Source: Candidatus Kerfeldbacteria bacterium CG15_BIG_FIL_POST_REV_8_21_14_020_45_12
GTDB taxonomy: Bacteria > Patescibacteriota > Patescibacteriia > UBA9570 > XYC2-FULL-38-9
Length of the DNA: 40,788 nucleotides
Direction of reading: 5' to 3'
NCBI GenBank assembly: GCA_002781785.1
Contig: PFGC01000028.1
Span: 1 to 40,788, forward strand
In this document: piece by piece, positions 7,554 to 17,978 of the stretch
Layout of the letters: each line of letters starts with the position of its first letter
Numbering within the stretch: the stretch's first letter is position 1
Notes under the pieces: model-generated
Databases searched by the model: none
Seen by the model: only the letters and a program-made list of their open reading frames with translations
What the model was told of the DNA's origin: nothing
Position numbers and translations under genes: made by a program

Positions 7554-8279
7554 ATGAGTCAAAGAAAACCTTTATTTGCAGCTAATTGGAAGATGCATAA
7601 GACCTCAGCAGAGGCTACGTCTTTTGTTAGAGAGCTATTATCAGGGCCCATGCCTGATTCTAGTGATTACTTAATTGCAGCTTCATTTACTCTTTTATCT
7701 GGCTTGCGTCAGGTCATCGGCGAATCTCCTATTTTGTTGGCGGCCCAAAACATGTTCTTTGAGGAACAAGGCGCTTTTACTGGAGAAATTTCGCCGCTAC
7801 AGCTTAAAGATATCGGCGTAACTCACGTTATTATTGGGCACTCTGAGCGCCGACATATTTTTGGAGAATCTGATGAATTGTTAAATAAAAAGCTACTTGC
7901 CTGTCAGAATTACGGCCTAATTCCGGTTTTTTGCCTAGGTGAAACAAGCGAAGAGAGAGAATCGGGCAAGGCCGCTGAGACTATAAAAAACCAGCTTTCA
8001 TTGGGAATTAATGGTCTAAATGCCGCCACAGTTGAAAATATGATAGTAGCCTATGAGCCAGTTTGGGCTATTGGAACTGGTAAAACTGCCTCTCCCGAGC
8101 AAGTTGAGGAGATGCACCATCTTTTGCGCCAAGCCTTGCCAGATACAACACGCTTGCTTTACGGAGGTTCAGTAAAGCCTGACAACAGTGAAATTTTGCT
8201 AACCTTACCTTCAGTTGATGGATTTTTGGTGGGCGGAGCTGCTCTCGACCCCGCCACTTTTCGCCAAATATTTCAGTAA
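7554..8279 (+). CDS. tpiA: Triosephosphate isomerase
   Basis: I chose the ATG at 7554 (MSQRKPLFAANWKMHK), giving 241 aa, because the longer track ORF reads through the promoter. Catalytic residues are present: Asn11 and Lys13 in NWKMH, His96 in GHSERR and Glu168 in YEPVWAIGTGK, plus the phosphate-binding GGS and VGGAAL motifs near the C-terminus. The enzyme interconverts dihydroxyacetone phosphate and glyceraldehyde 3-phosphate in glycolysis. It stands alone, divergent from rpmF, with a probably leaderless mRNA. Confidence 0.97.
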   Translation: MSQRKPLFAANWKMHKTSAEATSFVRELLSGPMPDSSDYLIAASFTLLSGLRQVIGESPILLAAQNMFFEEQGAFTGEISPLQLKDIGVTHVIIGHSERRHIFGESDELLNKKLLACQNYGLIPVFCLGETSEERESGKAAETIKNQLSLGINGLNAATVENMIVAYEPVWAIGTGKTASPEQVEEMHHLLRQALPDTTRLLYGGSVKPDNSEILLTLPSVDGFLVGGAALDPATFRQIFQ

Positions 8280-8317
8280 TTCAGCCTAGATATCGGGCTA
8301 TTTCGATAAATTTATGA

Positions 8318-8346
8318 TTGACAGAATGGCCTCATTCTGCTATTAT
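8318..8346 (+). promoter_or_regulatory. Strong promoter of the first giant surface protein gene
   Basis: TTGACA, 17 nt, TATTAT. The spacer (with GCCTCA at the same place and TGC before the -10) closely resembles the promoter of the second giant gene at 29818. Confidence 0.85.
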
Positions 8347-8352
8347 TGTTAG

Positions 8353-8593
8353 GTATTCAAAAAAGAAGGAGTCTGATACAAAAATTCGTCAGACCCCTAG
8401 CAAAAACAAAAAACAAACACAAAATGGACCTAGAGAGAACATTTGAGTTCAGCAACGCGGTTACCGTTGAGTCAGATCGAGCCCTTCAATATCAAGAAAT
8501 AAGGAGGATGCGCGCGTCTTTTGGTTTTTGCTCTCACGGAGACCTGTGTCACCTCACTATAAATTGGACACTTGAACAGCCACCTACACATTT
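8353..8593 (+). promoter_or_regulatory. Long 5' leader of the first giant surface protein mRNA
   Basis: About 240 nt lie between the predicted transcription start and the ATG. They contain a GTCTGA...TCAGAC hairpin (about 8371-8394) and an open frame of 57 codons from the ATG at 8424. That frame's TGA overlaps the giant gene's start as ATGA, suggesting coupled translation. An AAGGAGG lies inside the frame. I do not recognise the 57-aa sequence, so whether it is translated is uncertain. Confidence 0.45.
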
Positions 8594-11500
8594 ATGATCA
8601 GACACATCCACTCTCATCATCAGGCTATTCAAAAAGGAGAATATTCCAGAGTCAAGACCGCAGTAGCTTCTTTTAAATTATTTTTTCTTTATGTTGCCTT
8701 TGGTGCGCACCGGGCGTTGCACCTACTTTTTTCACCAGCTGAAAAAAGTTACGCGCTATTTCATGACCAGTCAGCCGAGGACGCCTTTGTTGCAGAATTA
8801 GAAGCTCATCGCCGCTTTAAAAGGGGCGCCCGAGTAGCTTCAGTGACCTCACCACTGGTGATCGTGGCAGCAGCCCTTATTGTAACTGGAATTACGCAAT
8901 CAATCTTCCCAGTTAGTGATATTAAGATTGCTCATGCCGCCGATAATCTATGTACTGTTAATAACTCAAACGATGTAGGCGCTGGATCACTTCGTGATTG
9001 TATTACCGATGCCAACAGTCAAGCCGCTGGCGTTAGAACTGTCATCACTATTGATTTAGCCGGCAATCAGACTTTGACTTTAGGTAGCAAGCTTTCAAAT
9101 ATTCAGCGGCCAGTTACCATTGAGCCAGCCGGCAGTGTCATAAACTTAACGATTGACGGTAGCGGCATCGGTGCAGGCGACGCCTGTCTGTCACTCGTGG
9201 CTGGAGCTGACGATTCCATATTGACTGGCTTTAGTCTAACGGATTGTGGACGAGCCATTGTCTTAAGCGGTGTTTCTGGTGTTGAGCTTGGTCAAGGTAG
9301 CGACGAAGATGGTCGTATTACTATCGCTGGTGGTGTTACCGGCATCGAGTTGGATGATTCCGCTGACAGCAATACGATTACCAACGCTTGGATCGGCTTT
9401 GATAAAACTCAAGCCGCTCAGCCAATAACCGGAATAGCTCTTGATATTGCCGGAGACAGTAATACTTTAACTAGAATTATTGAAGGTAATGCTAACGTAG
9501 GTTTTAATATCTCTGGTGATTCAAATACAGTATCGAGAAGTTTTATCGGTACCTCACCATCTGCGGCCAACGTTGGTAATAGCGAGGAAGGCGTGTTCGT
9601 GTCAGGTGACAGTAACGTTATCGGCGGGTCAGACAATACCACGTCTAATTTTATTGGAAACAATGGTAAGTCTGGAGTTTATATCTCTAAGGCAGGGCTA
9701 ACCTCACCAACCAATAATATTTTATACCAGAATGTAATTGGAGCTGACGTGAGTGGAGATGCCGCGCCCAATCTTGAGGACGGTTTGAAAATTGACTCTG
9801 CCAGCAATACAACAATTGGCAACAGCGTTTCTGGAATGGGACCATCAATTGCGGGGAATGCTCTTAACGGTATATCGATTACCAATAGTGATACTGTTTC
9901 TATTACAAATTCTAAAATTGGCTTAGGTCAATTTGGAGCCGTGGCAGGGTCTAGTCAGGATATTGGAGTTTATGTTTCCAACTCTACTGACGTTTCGATT
10001 GAGGATAATGTAATTGGCAACAACGGTGAAAGTGGCATCACTATGGACTCTGGTTCTACCGGAGTTATTTCTGGTAACAGCCTGGGCAAGACTATTGCTG
10101 CTGCGGCTGGGAACGGCACCTACGGTATTTATTTATACGGCCCTGGTTCAGTGACGGTTGGTACAGAGAGTGCTCCAAATACCATTGTAAATAATGGCGC
10201 CGCTGGTATTTTAATTGAAAACCCAATGAGCGATGCGGATATTGTAGTACAGTACAACTATATCGGTACCAGCTCATCTCCAAATCAAGGCCCTGGCATT
10301 ACGGTCGACACAACTTCAGCTGATACTTCAGTAACCTTAGAGGCAAATGAGATAATTGGAAATGACGATGGTCAAGCTACGGCCCACGGTATTTTGTTAA
10401 ATGAAGTTTTCGGAACAACTGAAATTAACGGCAATGCCATTACCAGTAATTCTGGAAACGGATTAGAGGTTGTTGACTCAAGTTGGGTTAAAATTAGTAA
10501 TAACTTCGTCGGTAGTAATATCTATGGAGTTAGAATTTCAGGGTCAACTAGTTTAAAAGTTGCCAATAACTACATTGGTGTTTTATCAGACGGAACCACG
10601 GCGGCAGCCAATACAGCCGGTGGTGTTCTAATCACCGAATCTTCTAGCGGTGTTATCATCGGAGCCACTATCAGCGCTGGAAGAAATATTATCGTCAACA
10701 ATGCAGGCGATGGTGTTCATGTGGACGCAGAGGCTCGTTCAAGTAATCTTATTTTGAATAATTATATCGGCTTAGGCGCCGACGGTGTTCTAGCTTCGGG
10801 TAACAGTGGAGACGGAGTTTACATTGGCGCCGCGGGTCAGACCGTTTCCGATAATGTTATTAGTAATAATGCTATCAATGGTATTAATGTAGAAGCTTCA
10901 GGAGTTACAATTTCTGATAATTTAATCGGATGGGACGCCGGAAAAACCACACTTAGCCAAAGATACGGCATTAGGTTAGCAGCAGACAGCGCCACAGTCT
11001 CAAGCAATGCAATCGCTGGCAGTGTTCAAGGAATTCGTGTTGAAGAAAGTACAGATCACAACATCACGGAGAATTCCGTAAAGCTCTCCACAGGTGATGG
11101 TATTGCTCTATACGCTGTAACAAGCTCTACGTTAAATAATAATGTTGTTGCCGACAGTGTATTACAGGGTGTTAGGATTGCCGGCGGCAGTGAACTTGTC
11201 TTTACTGGAAACGCCATTACGCAAAACTTAAAAAATGGAATTTCAGTTGGAGCAGGAGCCGTTGATGTTCGCATTGGGCCAAAAATTTCTGATTCAGACA
11301 AAACCGCACGCTACAACACATTTAGTGGCAATGGAAAATATGGCGTAGTAGTAGCTGATAGTGCCAGCGCTAGAATTCAGATCACTCAGAATCTATATAG
11401 CAACAATGGTAGTGGACCAACTTATATTAATCCAAGTAGTAATTCAGGTTTAAGTTCCCCTGTCATTACTAATGTGCTCAGTAAAAAAGTTGAAGGTACC

Positions 11501-14335
11501 GGCGCCGTTAAGGGTGGTTCAGTTCAAGTTTACAGCGGAGCTGGTGTGTTCTTAGGCCAGACGACCGATACTGAGGCAGGCGGTTGGGTAGTTAAATTGC
11601 AACAGGCTATTAATTCACTAACGGCCTCACTAGCTGCTCAGATTATTGATGCTAGTGGTAACACCTCGGCCTTTTCTAATCAACAGGATTTTGATGTCAG
11701 TGATGGTGCCGTTATTGAGGCTGATGGAGACGCAAATTTTACAATCTCCGTCACTGCGTCAGCCGGTAAGAACGACGCTCTTATCGAAGCGCGTACCACT
11801 CAGAGCACTAGCGCGACAGTGAGCTATGGAAAGGACGAACATAATCTGGCAAATAGTGTCAGTGGGGATGTTATTGGAACGTATCATTCATTAGAGCTGA
11901 CCAACTTAGCTGCTTCTACGACCTACTATTTCAAAGTTGTCGCCACTGGCGACACAGGAGCGACTGCGTCATACTCTGGTTCATTTAAGACAACCGTGAT
12001 AGACGCGCAGTATCTGACAAAATACACTTCGGTTAACAACATTCCTGTATTCAATCCTAAAGAGGTCGTCTATGTAGCGCCAAATAAGCAAGTTACAGTT
12101 GCAGTTGATCAAGTTCCAGAGGAGCACGAGGTACAACTGCGCCTACAGAAGGCTGATGGTACAGGTAAGGTGAAAACTACCTTCCGCAGCGGTGGTAACG
12201 GTAAAGCGCAGGGCAAGTTTGATGTTTTAAAAAATGAAACTTATAAAGCCGAAGCTAAGGCACGTCTTGCTGCTAACACCAAGAAAAACACCGGCTTTGT
12301 AGCCATTGCAAAAATTCAACCAACCGCCAAGGCTCCAATTATTACCTCACTAAATGGTAGCTATACGGTAACAGGCGATTCCAGGAGTCTTGAGTTCGCC
12401 GGTGATGCTGGCGCGCGTTCTGGAAATTTCCGCATTATCAATTCAATTACCGGAGTACTTGTTGCCGAGGGTCAAACAGATAGTGACGGTATTTACGAAC
12501 TTCCATTTGATCTAGCAGTTGGTCAGTACACAGTCTACTTTGAAGGTGTGATGAAGGGTGGCAAAAAGACTGCGCCAGCCGTTCATCAGTTAACTGTCAT
12601 CAATCCTCGCTATACAACTACCGTTCTTAACACCGACACCAGAAGTACCGACTACTTTAATCGATTGGTGCAAGGCCAGGTAACCGTTGTGGGTGTCAGT
12701 GATCGAGCTGGCATAATCTATATTGACGGTGCTCAGGTTGGTTTAATATCGGTTGAAGATGGAATCAGTTGGAGCACTAATCTTGATCTTAATGCACTTG
12801 GCATATCTGCTGGTGACCACATGCTGGAGATTCAGTACTTGAATCAAAACGGATCAGCTTGGGGTAGTCGAGTTGAATATCCCTTCAAGCGCGCTGAGAA
12901 CTTAGTGACTCCAGTTATCACTCAATCATCAACTACTGCACTTAAGGGCTCTGTACTTTCAGCTAATATCTTAGCCGGTAACGGTTACCGATTAAATGTC
13001 TACGAAGATGGTACTTTAATAGCATCTGAATCTGTGGTCAGTTCCGACGGTGGAGTTATTGGAGGCGTGGTATTAACTCTTCCAACTGATCAGTTAGGAT
13101 CGTTTACTTGGTCAGTTGAAGCAGAAAATTCTCTAGGTACTCGTACAACCGCTCAAGATATTAGTTGGAGCGTTGTAGCGCCAAGTATCGTCTCGACTCC
13201 ATCAGACGAGACCGTTAGCGAGACGCCTGTTATAGATGATACTGCTGATATCGAAGATCCTGCCACGGAAACTCCAGTAGAACCTAATACCGATACTGAA
13301 GTTGACCCTGCAGATGGTGACGGCACTCAGCCGGAAAGGTCTATTCCCGGAGTAGTCGGAGAAGATAATAGCCTGACAGTTTTACCGGACGACGTAAATC
13401 CAGAGGATATTGATGTAGTAGCTGAAGAGCTTATCAGTGTACCGGCCGATCAGGTGGATAGCCTGACAGATGATGAGATTGAAACTATCGGCAAGATAAA
13501 TAAGGTACTAATCAATTTGCCTGATTATCTAAAACCACAGCGGAAGAGCCAAGTGGCCGCTACAACAGATATTCGAATCATAGCTATCCCGGGAGAAGAG
13601 GTTGGAGACGTTCCTGCTCAGTACCTAGAAATTGAAACTGATGAAACAGAAATCGCAGCAATTAAGAGTCGATTGGAGGAAGAAAATTTCGAGAGCCTTA
13701 ACATCGAGCTAACTGAATCTCAAACCGATCCAGTCACCGGCGAACTTATTAGCTCTGGAGTAGTTGAGCCAAATCAAGCTGGCGTGAGAGTTATGCGAAA
13801 ACAGGTCAGCATCGGTCTGCCATCTCTAAGTGAATTGTTCTCGGGCAAGGCTCCGGTGCAAGTTGAGCAGAAAGTAGAGTTAACTGGACGAGCTGAGCCA
13901 TATTCTAAAGCCAAGCTCGCTATCTTCTCTGATCCAATTGTTAAAGTAACCCGAGCCGACGATACTGGAGAATGGGTTTTGAACGTAGACGTCAACGAAT
14001 TACCAGAGGGTGAGCATACTGCTTATTTCCAAAGCGAGTCTCGTGGCGTAGCTTCAGACGAAATTGAGATCGCTCGTTTCGTAGTTGTAGAAGAGCAGCA
14101 TATCAGTAATACGACCTGGATCTTCATTATCAACATGGTTGTGGCTATGGTTCTGCTGGTTGTGGTTATCTCTATGCAGATCCGCAAGCACACCAACGGT
14201 GGGGGAACTCCGCCAGCCGCAGGTAAAAGTTATACTTCAGATTCAAGCATTGGCGGACTGGAGAGTCATACATTGCCCCTAAAAGATAATAGCAACTCGC
14301 CGCCATCTAGTGGCGGAGGAGCTCTCGGAGTTTGA
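8594..14335 (+). CDS. Giant cell-surface beta-helix protein (1913 aa) with extended signal peptide and C-terminal membrane anchor
   Basis: Residues 1-80 are a long N-region with an amphipathic patch. Residues about 81-103 are hydrophobic and end QSIFPV, and AHAA at 114-117 suggests a signal peptidase site. GSLRDCITDAN begins the mature part. Residues about 140-960 are right-handed parallel beta-helix repeats rich in Asn, Gly, Ser, Ile and Val (NxIxxN, GIxI patterns). A fibronectin-III-like domain follows at about 1050-1132, then Ig-like modules, an acidic Thr/Pro/Asp linker at about 1531-1585, and a last Ig-like domain (VELTGRAEPYSKAKL) before a membrane helix at about 1840-1865 and a short cytoplasmic tail. 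It is a paralogue of the 29944 gene. An adhesin or surface-attachment role is inferred. Confidence 0.9.
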   Translation: MIRHIHSHHQAIQKGEYSRVKTAVASFKLFFLYVAFGAHRALHLLFSPAEKSYALFHDQSAEDAFVAELEAHRRFKRGARVASVTSPLVIVAAALIVTGITQSIFPVSDIKIAHAADNLCTVNNSNDVGAGSLRDCITDANSQAAGVRTVITIDLAGNQTLTLGSKLSNIQRPVTIEPAGSVINLTIDGSGIGAGDACLSLVAGADDSILTGFSLTDCGRAIVLSGVSGVELGQGSDEDGRITIAGGVTGIELDDSADSNTITNAWIGFDKTQAAQPITGIALDIAGDSNTLTRIIEGNANVGFNISGDSNTVSRSFIGTSPSAANVGNSEEGVFVSGDSNVIGGSDNTTSNFIGNNGKSGVYISKAGLTSPTNNILYQNVIGADVSGDAAPNLEDGLKIDSASNTTIGNSVSGMGPSIAGNALNGISITNSDTVSITNSKIGLGQFGAVAGSSQDIGVYVSNSTDVSIEDNVIGNNGESGITMDSGSTGVISGNSLGKTIAAAAGNGTYGIYLYGPGSVTVGTESAPNTIVNNGAAGILIENPMSDADIVVQYNYIGTSSSPNQGPGITVDTTSADTSVTLEANEIIGNDDGQATAHGILLNEVFGTTEINGNAITSNSGNGLEVVDSSWVKISNNFVGSNIYGVRISGSTSLKVANNYIGVLSDGTTAAANTAGGVLITESSSGVIIGATISAGRNIIVNNAGDGVHVDAEARSSNLILNNYIGLGADGVLASGNSGDGVYIGAAGQTVSDNVISNNAINGINVEASGVTISDNLIGWDAGKTTLSQRYGIRLAADSATVSSNAIAGSVQGIRVEESTDHNITENSVKLSTGDGIALYAVTSSTLNNNVVADSVLQGVRIAGGSELVFTGNAITQNLKNGISVGAGAVDVRIGPKISDSDKTARYNTFSGNGKYGVVVADSASARIQITQNLYSNNGSGPTYINPSSNSGLSSPVITNVLSKKVEGTGAVKGGSVQVYSGAGVFLGQTTDTEAGGWVVKLQQAINSLTASLAAQIIDASGNTSAFSNQQDFDVSDGAVIEADGDANFTISVTASAGKNDALIEARTTQSTSATVSYGKDEHNLANSVSGDVIGTYHSLELTNLAASTTYYFKVVATGDTGATASYSGSFKTTVIDAQYLTKYTSVNNIPVFNPKEVVYVAPNKQVTVAVDQVPEEHEVQLRLQKADGTGKVKTTFRSGGNGKAQGKFDVLKNETYKAEAKARLAANTKKNTGFVAIAKIQPTAKAPIITSLNGSYTVTGDSRSLEFAGDAGARSGNFRIINSITGVLVAEGQTDSDGIYELPFDLAVGQYTVYFEGVMKGGKKTAPAVHQLTVINPRYTTTVLNTDTRSTDYFNRLVQGQVTVVGVSDRAGIIYIDGAQVGLISVEDGISWSTNLDLNALGISAGDHMLEIQYLNQNGSAWGSRVEYPFKRAENLVTPVITQSSTTALKGSVLSANILAGNGYRLNVYEDGTLIASESVVSSDGGVIGGVVLTLPTDQLGSFTWSVEAENSLGTRTTAQDISWSVVAPSIVSTPSDETVSETPVIDDTADIEDPATETPVEPNTDTEVDPADGDGTQPERSIPGVVGEDNSLTVLPDDVNPEDIDVVAEELISVPADQVDSLTDDEIETIGKINKVLINLPDYLKPQRKSQVAATTDIRIIAIPGEEVGDVPAQYLEIETDETEIAAIKSRLEEENFESLNIELTESQTDPVTGELISSGVVEPNQAGVRVMRKQVSIGLPSLSELFSGKAPVQVEQKVELTGRAEPYSKAKLAIFSDPIVKVTRADDTGEWVLNVDVNELPEGEHTAYFQSESRGVASDEIEIARFVVVEEQHISNTTWIFIINMVVAMVLLVVVISMQIRKHTNGGGTPPAAGKSYTSDSSIGGLESHTLPLKDNSNSPPSSGGGALGV

Positions 14336-14338
14336 ACT

Positions 14339-14368
14339 TAAAAATACCCCGCTACGGCGGGGTATTTT
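14339..14368. terminator. Bidirectional terminator between the giant gene and valS
   Basis: ATACCCCGC and GCGGGGTAT form a strong stem with A and T runs on the two sides, serving both convergent genes. Confidence 0.92.
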
Positions 14369-14372
14369 GTTG

Positions 14373-16976
14373 TTAGGTCAGAGATTCAAGGGCTGACTTC
14401 AGGTGCTCCAGTTCTGCGCTGCGCTGCATTTGCAGTTGCTTAGTCTGCTCTAGCACTTCTGGTGGAGCGTTACTGACAAAACCCTCGTTGCTCAGTTTTA
14501 TTGCAACGCTACTCAGGTATTTTTCTAACCGAGCGATTTCATTTTGGATGCGAGTACGCTCTGCCTCAACATCTATTACGTCATCAAGCGGAAGGATAAT
14601 TTTATCTTCACCACTTACAGCACTAGCTGATTTTTTGTAGTCGATAGATGAAGCAAATTCGATCCTTGCCAGTCGTGACATGATCAGCTGTTCATCTTTA
14701 GAGAATCCTTCGCCCAATACCTTTAGTGTTTCTCCAGGTTTAACCTGATATTCTTTGCGCAAGCTACGCACTCCAGAAATTAGCTCCTGAATCGTTACCA
14801 TTCTTTTATCAAGTTCTTTGTCTATCGCGGCTGGATCTGCTTTTGGCCACTCAGCTACCATGAGTAATTCTGAAGTTTCGGAGAGACCAATTTTCTCGGC
14901 TAAAACCTCTGTAACAAACGGCATAAATGGGTGAAGCATCCGCAGTAGTACCTCTAAAATATCTTTTTGACCACGAGAGCCAAGCTCGCTAACTTTGCTC
15001 ATCTCAATATACCAATCAGCATACTCATGCCAAACAAAATCGTAGAGTTTTTCTGAGGCCTGACTAAACTGATAGCTATCTAAATCAGATGAGACCTCAG
15101 TAATAAGCTGAGCTACCCTGGATTCTATCCAACGGTCTGCCAGCGACGCTTCTTTGGTAGTTTGAGCTTCTTGCATGGTAACAAAGCGAGAAATATTCCA
15201 GAGTTTGTTTACAAAATTTCGCGCATCAGCCACTTTGTCCTCGTAAAATCTGGAATCGTTTCCAGGAGCAATGCCCTTTATCAAGCTCATACGCAAAGCG
15301 TCAGTACCATACTCAGCAATTACATCGAGCGGGTCAATACCATTACCGGAAGACTTACTAAATTTGCGACCATCTTTGTCACGCAAAATACCGTGGATAT
15401 AAACGTCGTGAAATGGAACATCTTCAACTGCATAAGCAGAAAACATAATCATTCGTGCCATCCACAGGCGCAGAATTTCGTGGCCCATTTGCATCCAGGC
15501 GGATGGGTGATAGGTCGCAAAGTCAGAATTGTTTGGCCAACCTAAAGTTGAAAAAGTCCACATCCCACTACTAAACCAAGTGTCTAGCGTATCAGAGTCT
15601 TGTTCCCAGTTGTCACCTTCAGGGGCAGACACACCGCAGTAGGTTTCTTCTCCTCGAGTCCAGATGGGGATACGGTGACCCCACCATATCTGACGAGATA
15701 TGCACCAGTCACGCAAGTTGTCTATCCACTGTAAATATATTTTTTCAAACCTGTCAGGAGTGATGGTAACTTTTTTTGTGGTGTCACCGTTAAGTCCCGT
15801 GGTAACCGCCTCTCGCATGAGTGCTTTCAAGCTTTTTCCACGGCCGGGGATTTCCTTAGTCACGCTTACAAACCACTGCTCCATAGGCATCGGCCAGATC
15901 TCATCTTTAAACCTATCAGACAGTGAAACGTTGTGAGTAATGTCTTCCTCGGAGATCATTAAATTATTACTCCTTAGCCACTCCACAAATTTTTCTCTAG
16001 CTTCTTTGTACGGCATACCAGCATAGTCAGCACCGGCTTCATCTGTCATCAGGCCGTCTTTACCAACTATCTGAATCAATCCAATCTGTGGATTTTTTTC
16101 GTACAATTCAAAGTCAGAGGCGCTATGTGCCGGAGTCACGCCAAGCGCACCTGTACCGTAGGCGGGGTCTACATTGTCATCGGCTATTACGTGAATTTGC
16201 AGAGGCTTCGCCGCCCCGACATTAACGGTAAAAGTCTGTCCAATATACTCTGCGTAGCGCTCGTCACTAGGATGGACCGCTACAGCCGTGTCTCCTAACT
16301 TGGTTTCTGGAAGAACCGTGGCAATTGGAATAGGAAAGTCAGCACTATATTTAAAGGTATATAATTTTGTGGTGCGCTCACTGTATTCAAGTTCGTCATC
16401 TGAGGCCGTTGACTGACCAGCAATAGACCAATTAACTACCCGATACCCTCGGTAAACTAGCCCATCGTTGTACATCTTTACAAAAACTTCGTTCACAATG
16501 CGTGAACGCTCTTCGTCAAAAGTATAAGCCAATCGAGACCAGTCAGCGCTGGTTCCCATTTTTCGAATCTGTGACAAAATTGTCGACTTTGAATCCTCGG
16601 CGTACTCTCGGATTTTTTCCAGGAGTCCTTCACGACCCAACTCCTGACGCGGATTTTCCATTCCAGCTTTGCGCAAATTATCCTCTACTCTGGCTTGAGT
16701 AGCCACGGCCGAGTGATCCGTTCCAGGCACGATCATTGCTCGCTTTCCAAGCATTCGTTGATAGCGCGCCTCAATATCCATAATTGTATTTTCCAGGGCG
16801 TGGCCTAAATGCAGAACGCCAGTTACATTTGGAGGCGGCATCATTATGGCATACGGCTCCACACGGTCTCCTGGTAAGTTGTCTGGATTAAAATAACCAC
16901 TCTCCTCCCAGCGTTGATAGGTCTTATCCTCGTGTTGTTTTGGGTCGTAAGCTTTTTCCATGTCGTGATCTGGCAT
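14373..16976 (-). CDS. valS: Valyl-tRNA synthetase
   Basis: The protein has 867 aa, within the ValRS range. The class I signature is PPPNVTGVLHLGHAL (HLGH form of HIGH) near residues 48-62 and the second signature is KFSKSSGN. An editing domain lies between them and a C-terminal coiled coil (about 800-867, VEAERTRIQNEIARLEKYL) is typical of ValRS. It charges tRNA-Val. It starts 13 nt after the HD-domain gene with no promoter or SD visible, so it is co-transcribed with that gene from the T-box-controlled promoter. An alternative start is the ATG five codons later. Confidence 0.97.
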   Translation of the reverse strand: MPDHDMEKAYDPKQHEDKTYQRWEESGYFNPDNLPGDRVEPYAIMMPPPNVTGVLHLGHALENTIMDIEARYQRMLGKRAMIVPGTDHSAVATQARVEDNLRKAGMENPRQELGREGLLEKIREYAEDSKSTILSQIRKMGTSADWSRLAYTFDEERSRIVNEVFVKMYNDGLVYRGYRVVNWSIAGQSTASDDELEYSERTTKLYTFKYSADFPIPIATVLPETKLGDTAVAVHPSDERYAEYIGQTFTVNVGAAKPLQIHVIADDNVDPAYGTGALGVTPAHSASDFELYEKNPQIGLIQIVGKDGLMTDEAGADYAGMPYKEAREKFVEWLRSNNLMISEEDITHNVSLSDRFKDEIWPMPMEQWFVSVTKEIPGRGKSLKALMREAVTTGLNGDTTKKVTITPDRFEKIYLQWIDNLRDWCISRQIWWGHRIPIWTRGEETYCGVSAPEGDNWEQDSDTLDTWFSSGMWTFSTLGWPNNSDFATYHPSAWMQMGHEILRLWMARMIMFSAYAVEDVPFHDVYIHGILRDKDGRKFSKSSGNGIDPLDVIAEYGTDALRMSLIKGIAPGNDSRFYEDKVADARNFVNKLWNISRFVTMQEAQTTKEASLADRWIESRVAQLITEVSSDLDSYQFSQASEKLYDFVWHEYADWYIEMSKVSELGSRGQKDILEVLLRMLHPFMPFVTEVLAEKIGLSETSELLMVAEWPKADPAAIDKELDKRMVTIQELISGVRSLRKEYQVKPGETLKVLGEGFSKDEQLIMSRLARIEFASSIDYKKSASAVSGEDKIILPLDDVIDVEAERTRIQNEIARLEKYLSSVAIKLSNEGFVSNAPPEVLEQTKQLQMQRSAELEHLKSALESLT

Positions 16977-16989
16977 ATGGGTAGTAAGT

Positions 16990-17973
16990 TTAGGAGATGA
17001 CTTTGACGTAGTGTCCGCGCGAGGCTTTTTCCAGGAAGCGAGCGTTACTCTCGGCTAGGGCTGGTTCTAGTTCGCTGATTCGATGTTTTTCAGTTTTACC
17101 CTCAGTATCCACCAGTACGTAGGGATCTACCACTCTAATTTTAGATAAAATATGATAATCGTAATCTTTGTCATCCTCCCTAACTTCCAAGTGCTCCATG
17201 TCATGCAAATACTTTAACACCTCAGCATTTCCAGATTTTTTCATTTTTTCATAAACCTCTTTGTCAGTCGTAAATAGGTCGTCAAAGGAGATGATAGCCT
17301 CTTCCAGAGAAACTTTCATGGCGGAGGCCAGCAGGTAGTACAAACCTGATTGCAAAGGATTGGCCCACAGTTTTTCGTTGGCCTCACGGTAGGTAATAGC
17401 AAATTTTTTGGCCAGATCACGATCCTGAAAAGCCACGTCCCCATCAAACACAATCATATCGTCCATCATCCGACGGGCTAGCAAAAGATCGAGCTGCTTG
17501 TCAGTCACACAGTCACGAAAAAAGTAATCAATTCTATCAGCGCATAGGTCAGGCAAATCTCTCTCCGCCAGCCTAAAGGATTTTTTTTCTAGCAGACGCC
17601 AAACGGACAAGCCGTGCCGTTTCATTATCTTTGGAATTTCTGACTCAAAGATAATTTTCTCATGAAACTGTTCGTGAAAGGTTTGGGAAGCGTCTCCAAA
17701 CACCACATCAGAAACATGGGAGAAGGCTGTATGCGGAGCGTCATGCAGTAATCCAGCCACTTGTTCAAGGACAGAGGCGCCCAATTTTTTTAATACATAG
17801 TAAACCCCAACGCTGTGTTCAAAGCGGGTGGTAGACAGGTGAGGAAAGCGATAAAATGACGCTCCGTACTGATTAACATTTTTCAGTCTTTGAATCGGCC
17901 GGCTCAATATAAGCTCTTCGATGACCGGTTCGTCAATCGTGAAGGTTCCAAAGATTCGATCGGTGTATTCCAT
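16990..17973 (-). CDS. HD-superfamily phosphohydrolase (dGTPase/SAMHD1-like, YdhJ type)
   Basis: I chose the ATG at 17973 (MEYTDRIFGTFTIDEP), giving 327 aa; the track ORF extends back into the T-box terminator. Metal ligands of the HD domain are visible: His53 in RFEHSVGV and the HD pair at 77-78 in AGLLHDAPHTAFSHV, with a later Asp in DRIDYFFRD (LCADRIDYF). This family hydrolyses nucleotides or other phosphate esters; the substrate cannot be read from the sequence. It sits between the T-box leader and valS, so it should be induced when the cognate charged tRNA is scarce. Confidence 0.88.
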   Translation of the reverse strand: MEYTDRIFGTFTIDEPVIEELILSRPIQRLKNVNQYGASFYRFPHLSTTRFEHSVGVYYVLKKLGASVLEQVAGLLHDAPHTAFSHVSDVVFGDASQTFHEQFHEKIIFESEIPKIMKRHGLSVWRLLEKKSFRLAERDLPDLCADRIDYFFRDCVTDKQLDLLLARRMMDDMIVFDGDVAFQDRDLAKKFAITYREANEKLWANPLQSGLYYLLASAMKVSLEEAIISFDDLFTTDKEVYEKMKKSGNAEVLKYLHDMEHLEVREDDKDYDYHILSKIRVVDPYVLVDTEGKTEKHRISELEPALAESNARFLEKASRGHYVKVIS

Positions 17974-17978
17974 ATTTG

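Noticed and set aside
9418-11301. Several minus-strand ORFs inside the first giant gene
   Set aside because: They are antisense of beta-helix repeats; repetitive Asn/Gly/Ile codons leave the opposite strand open by chance.
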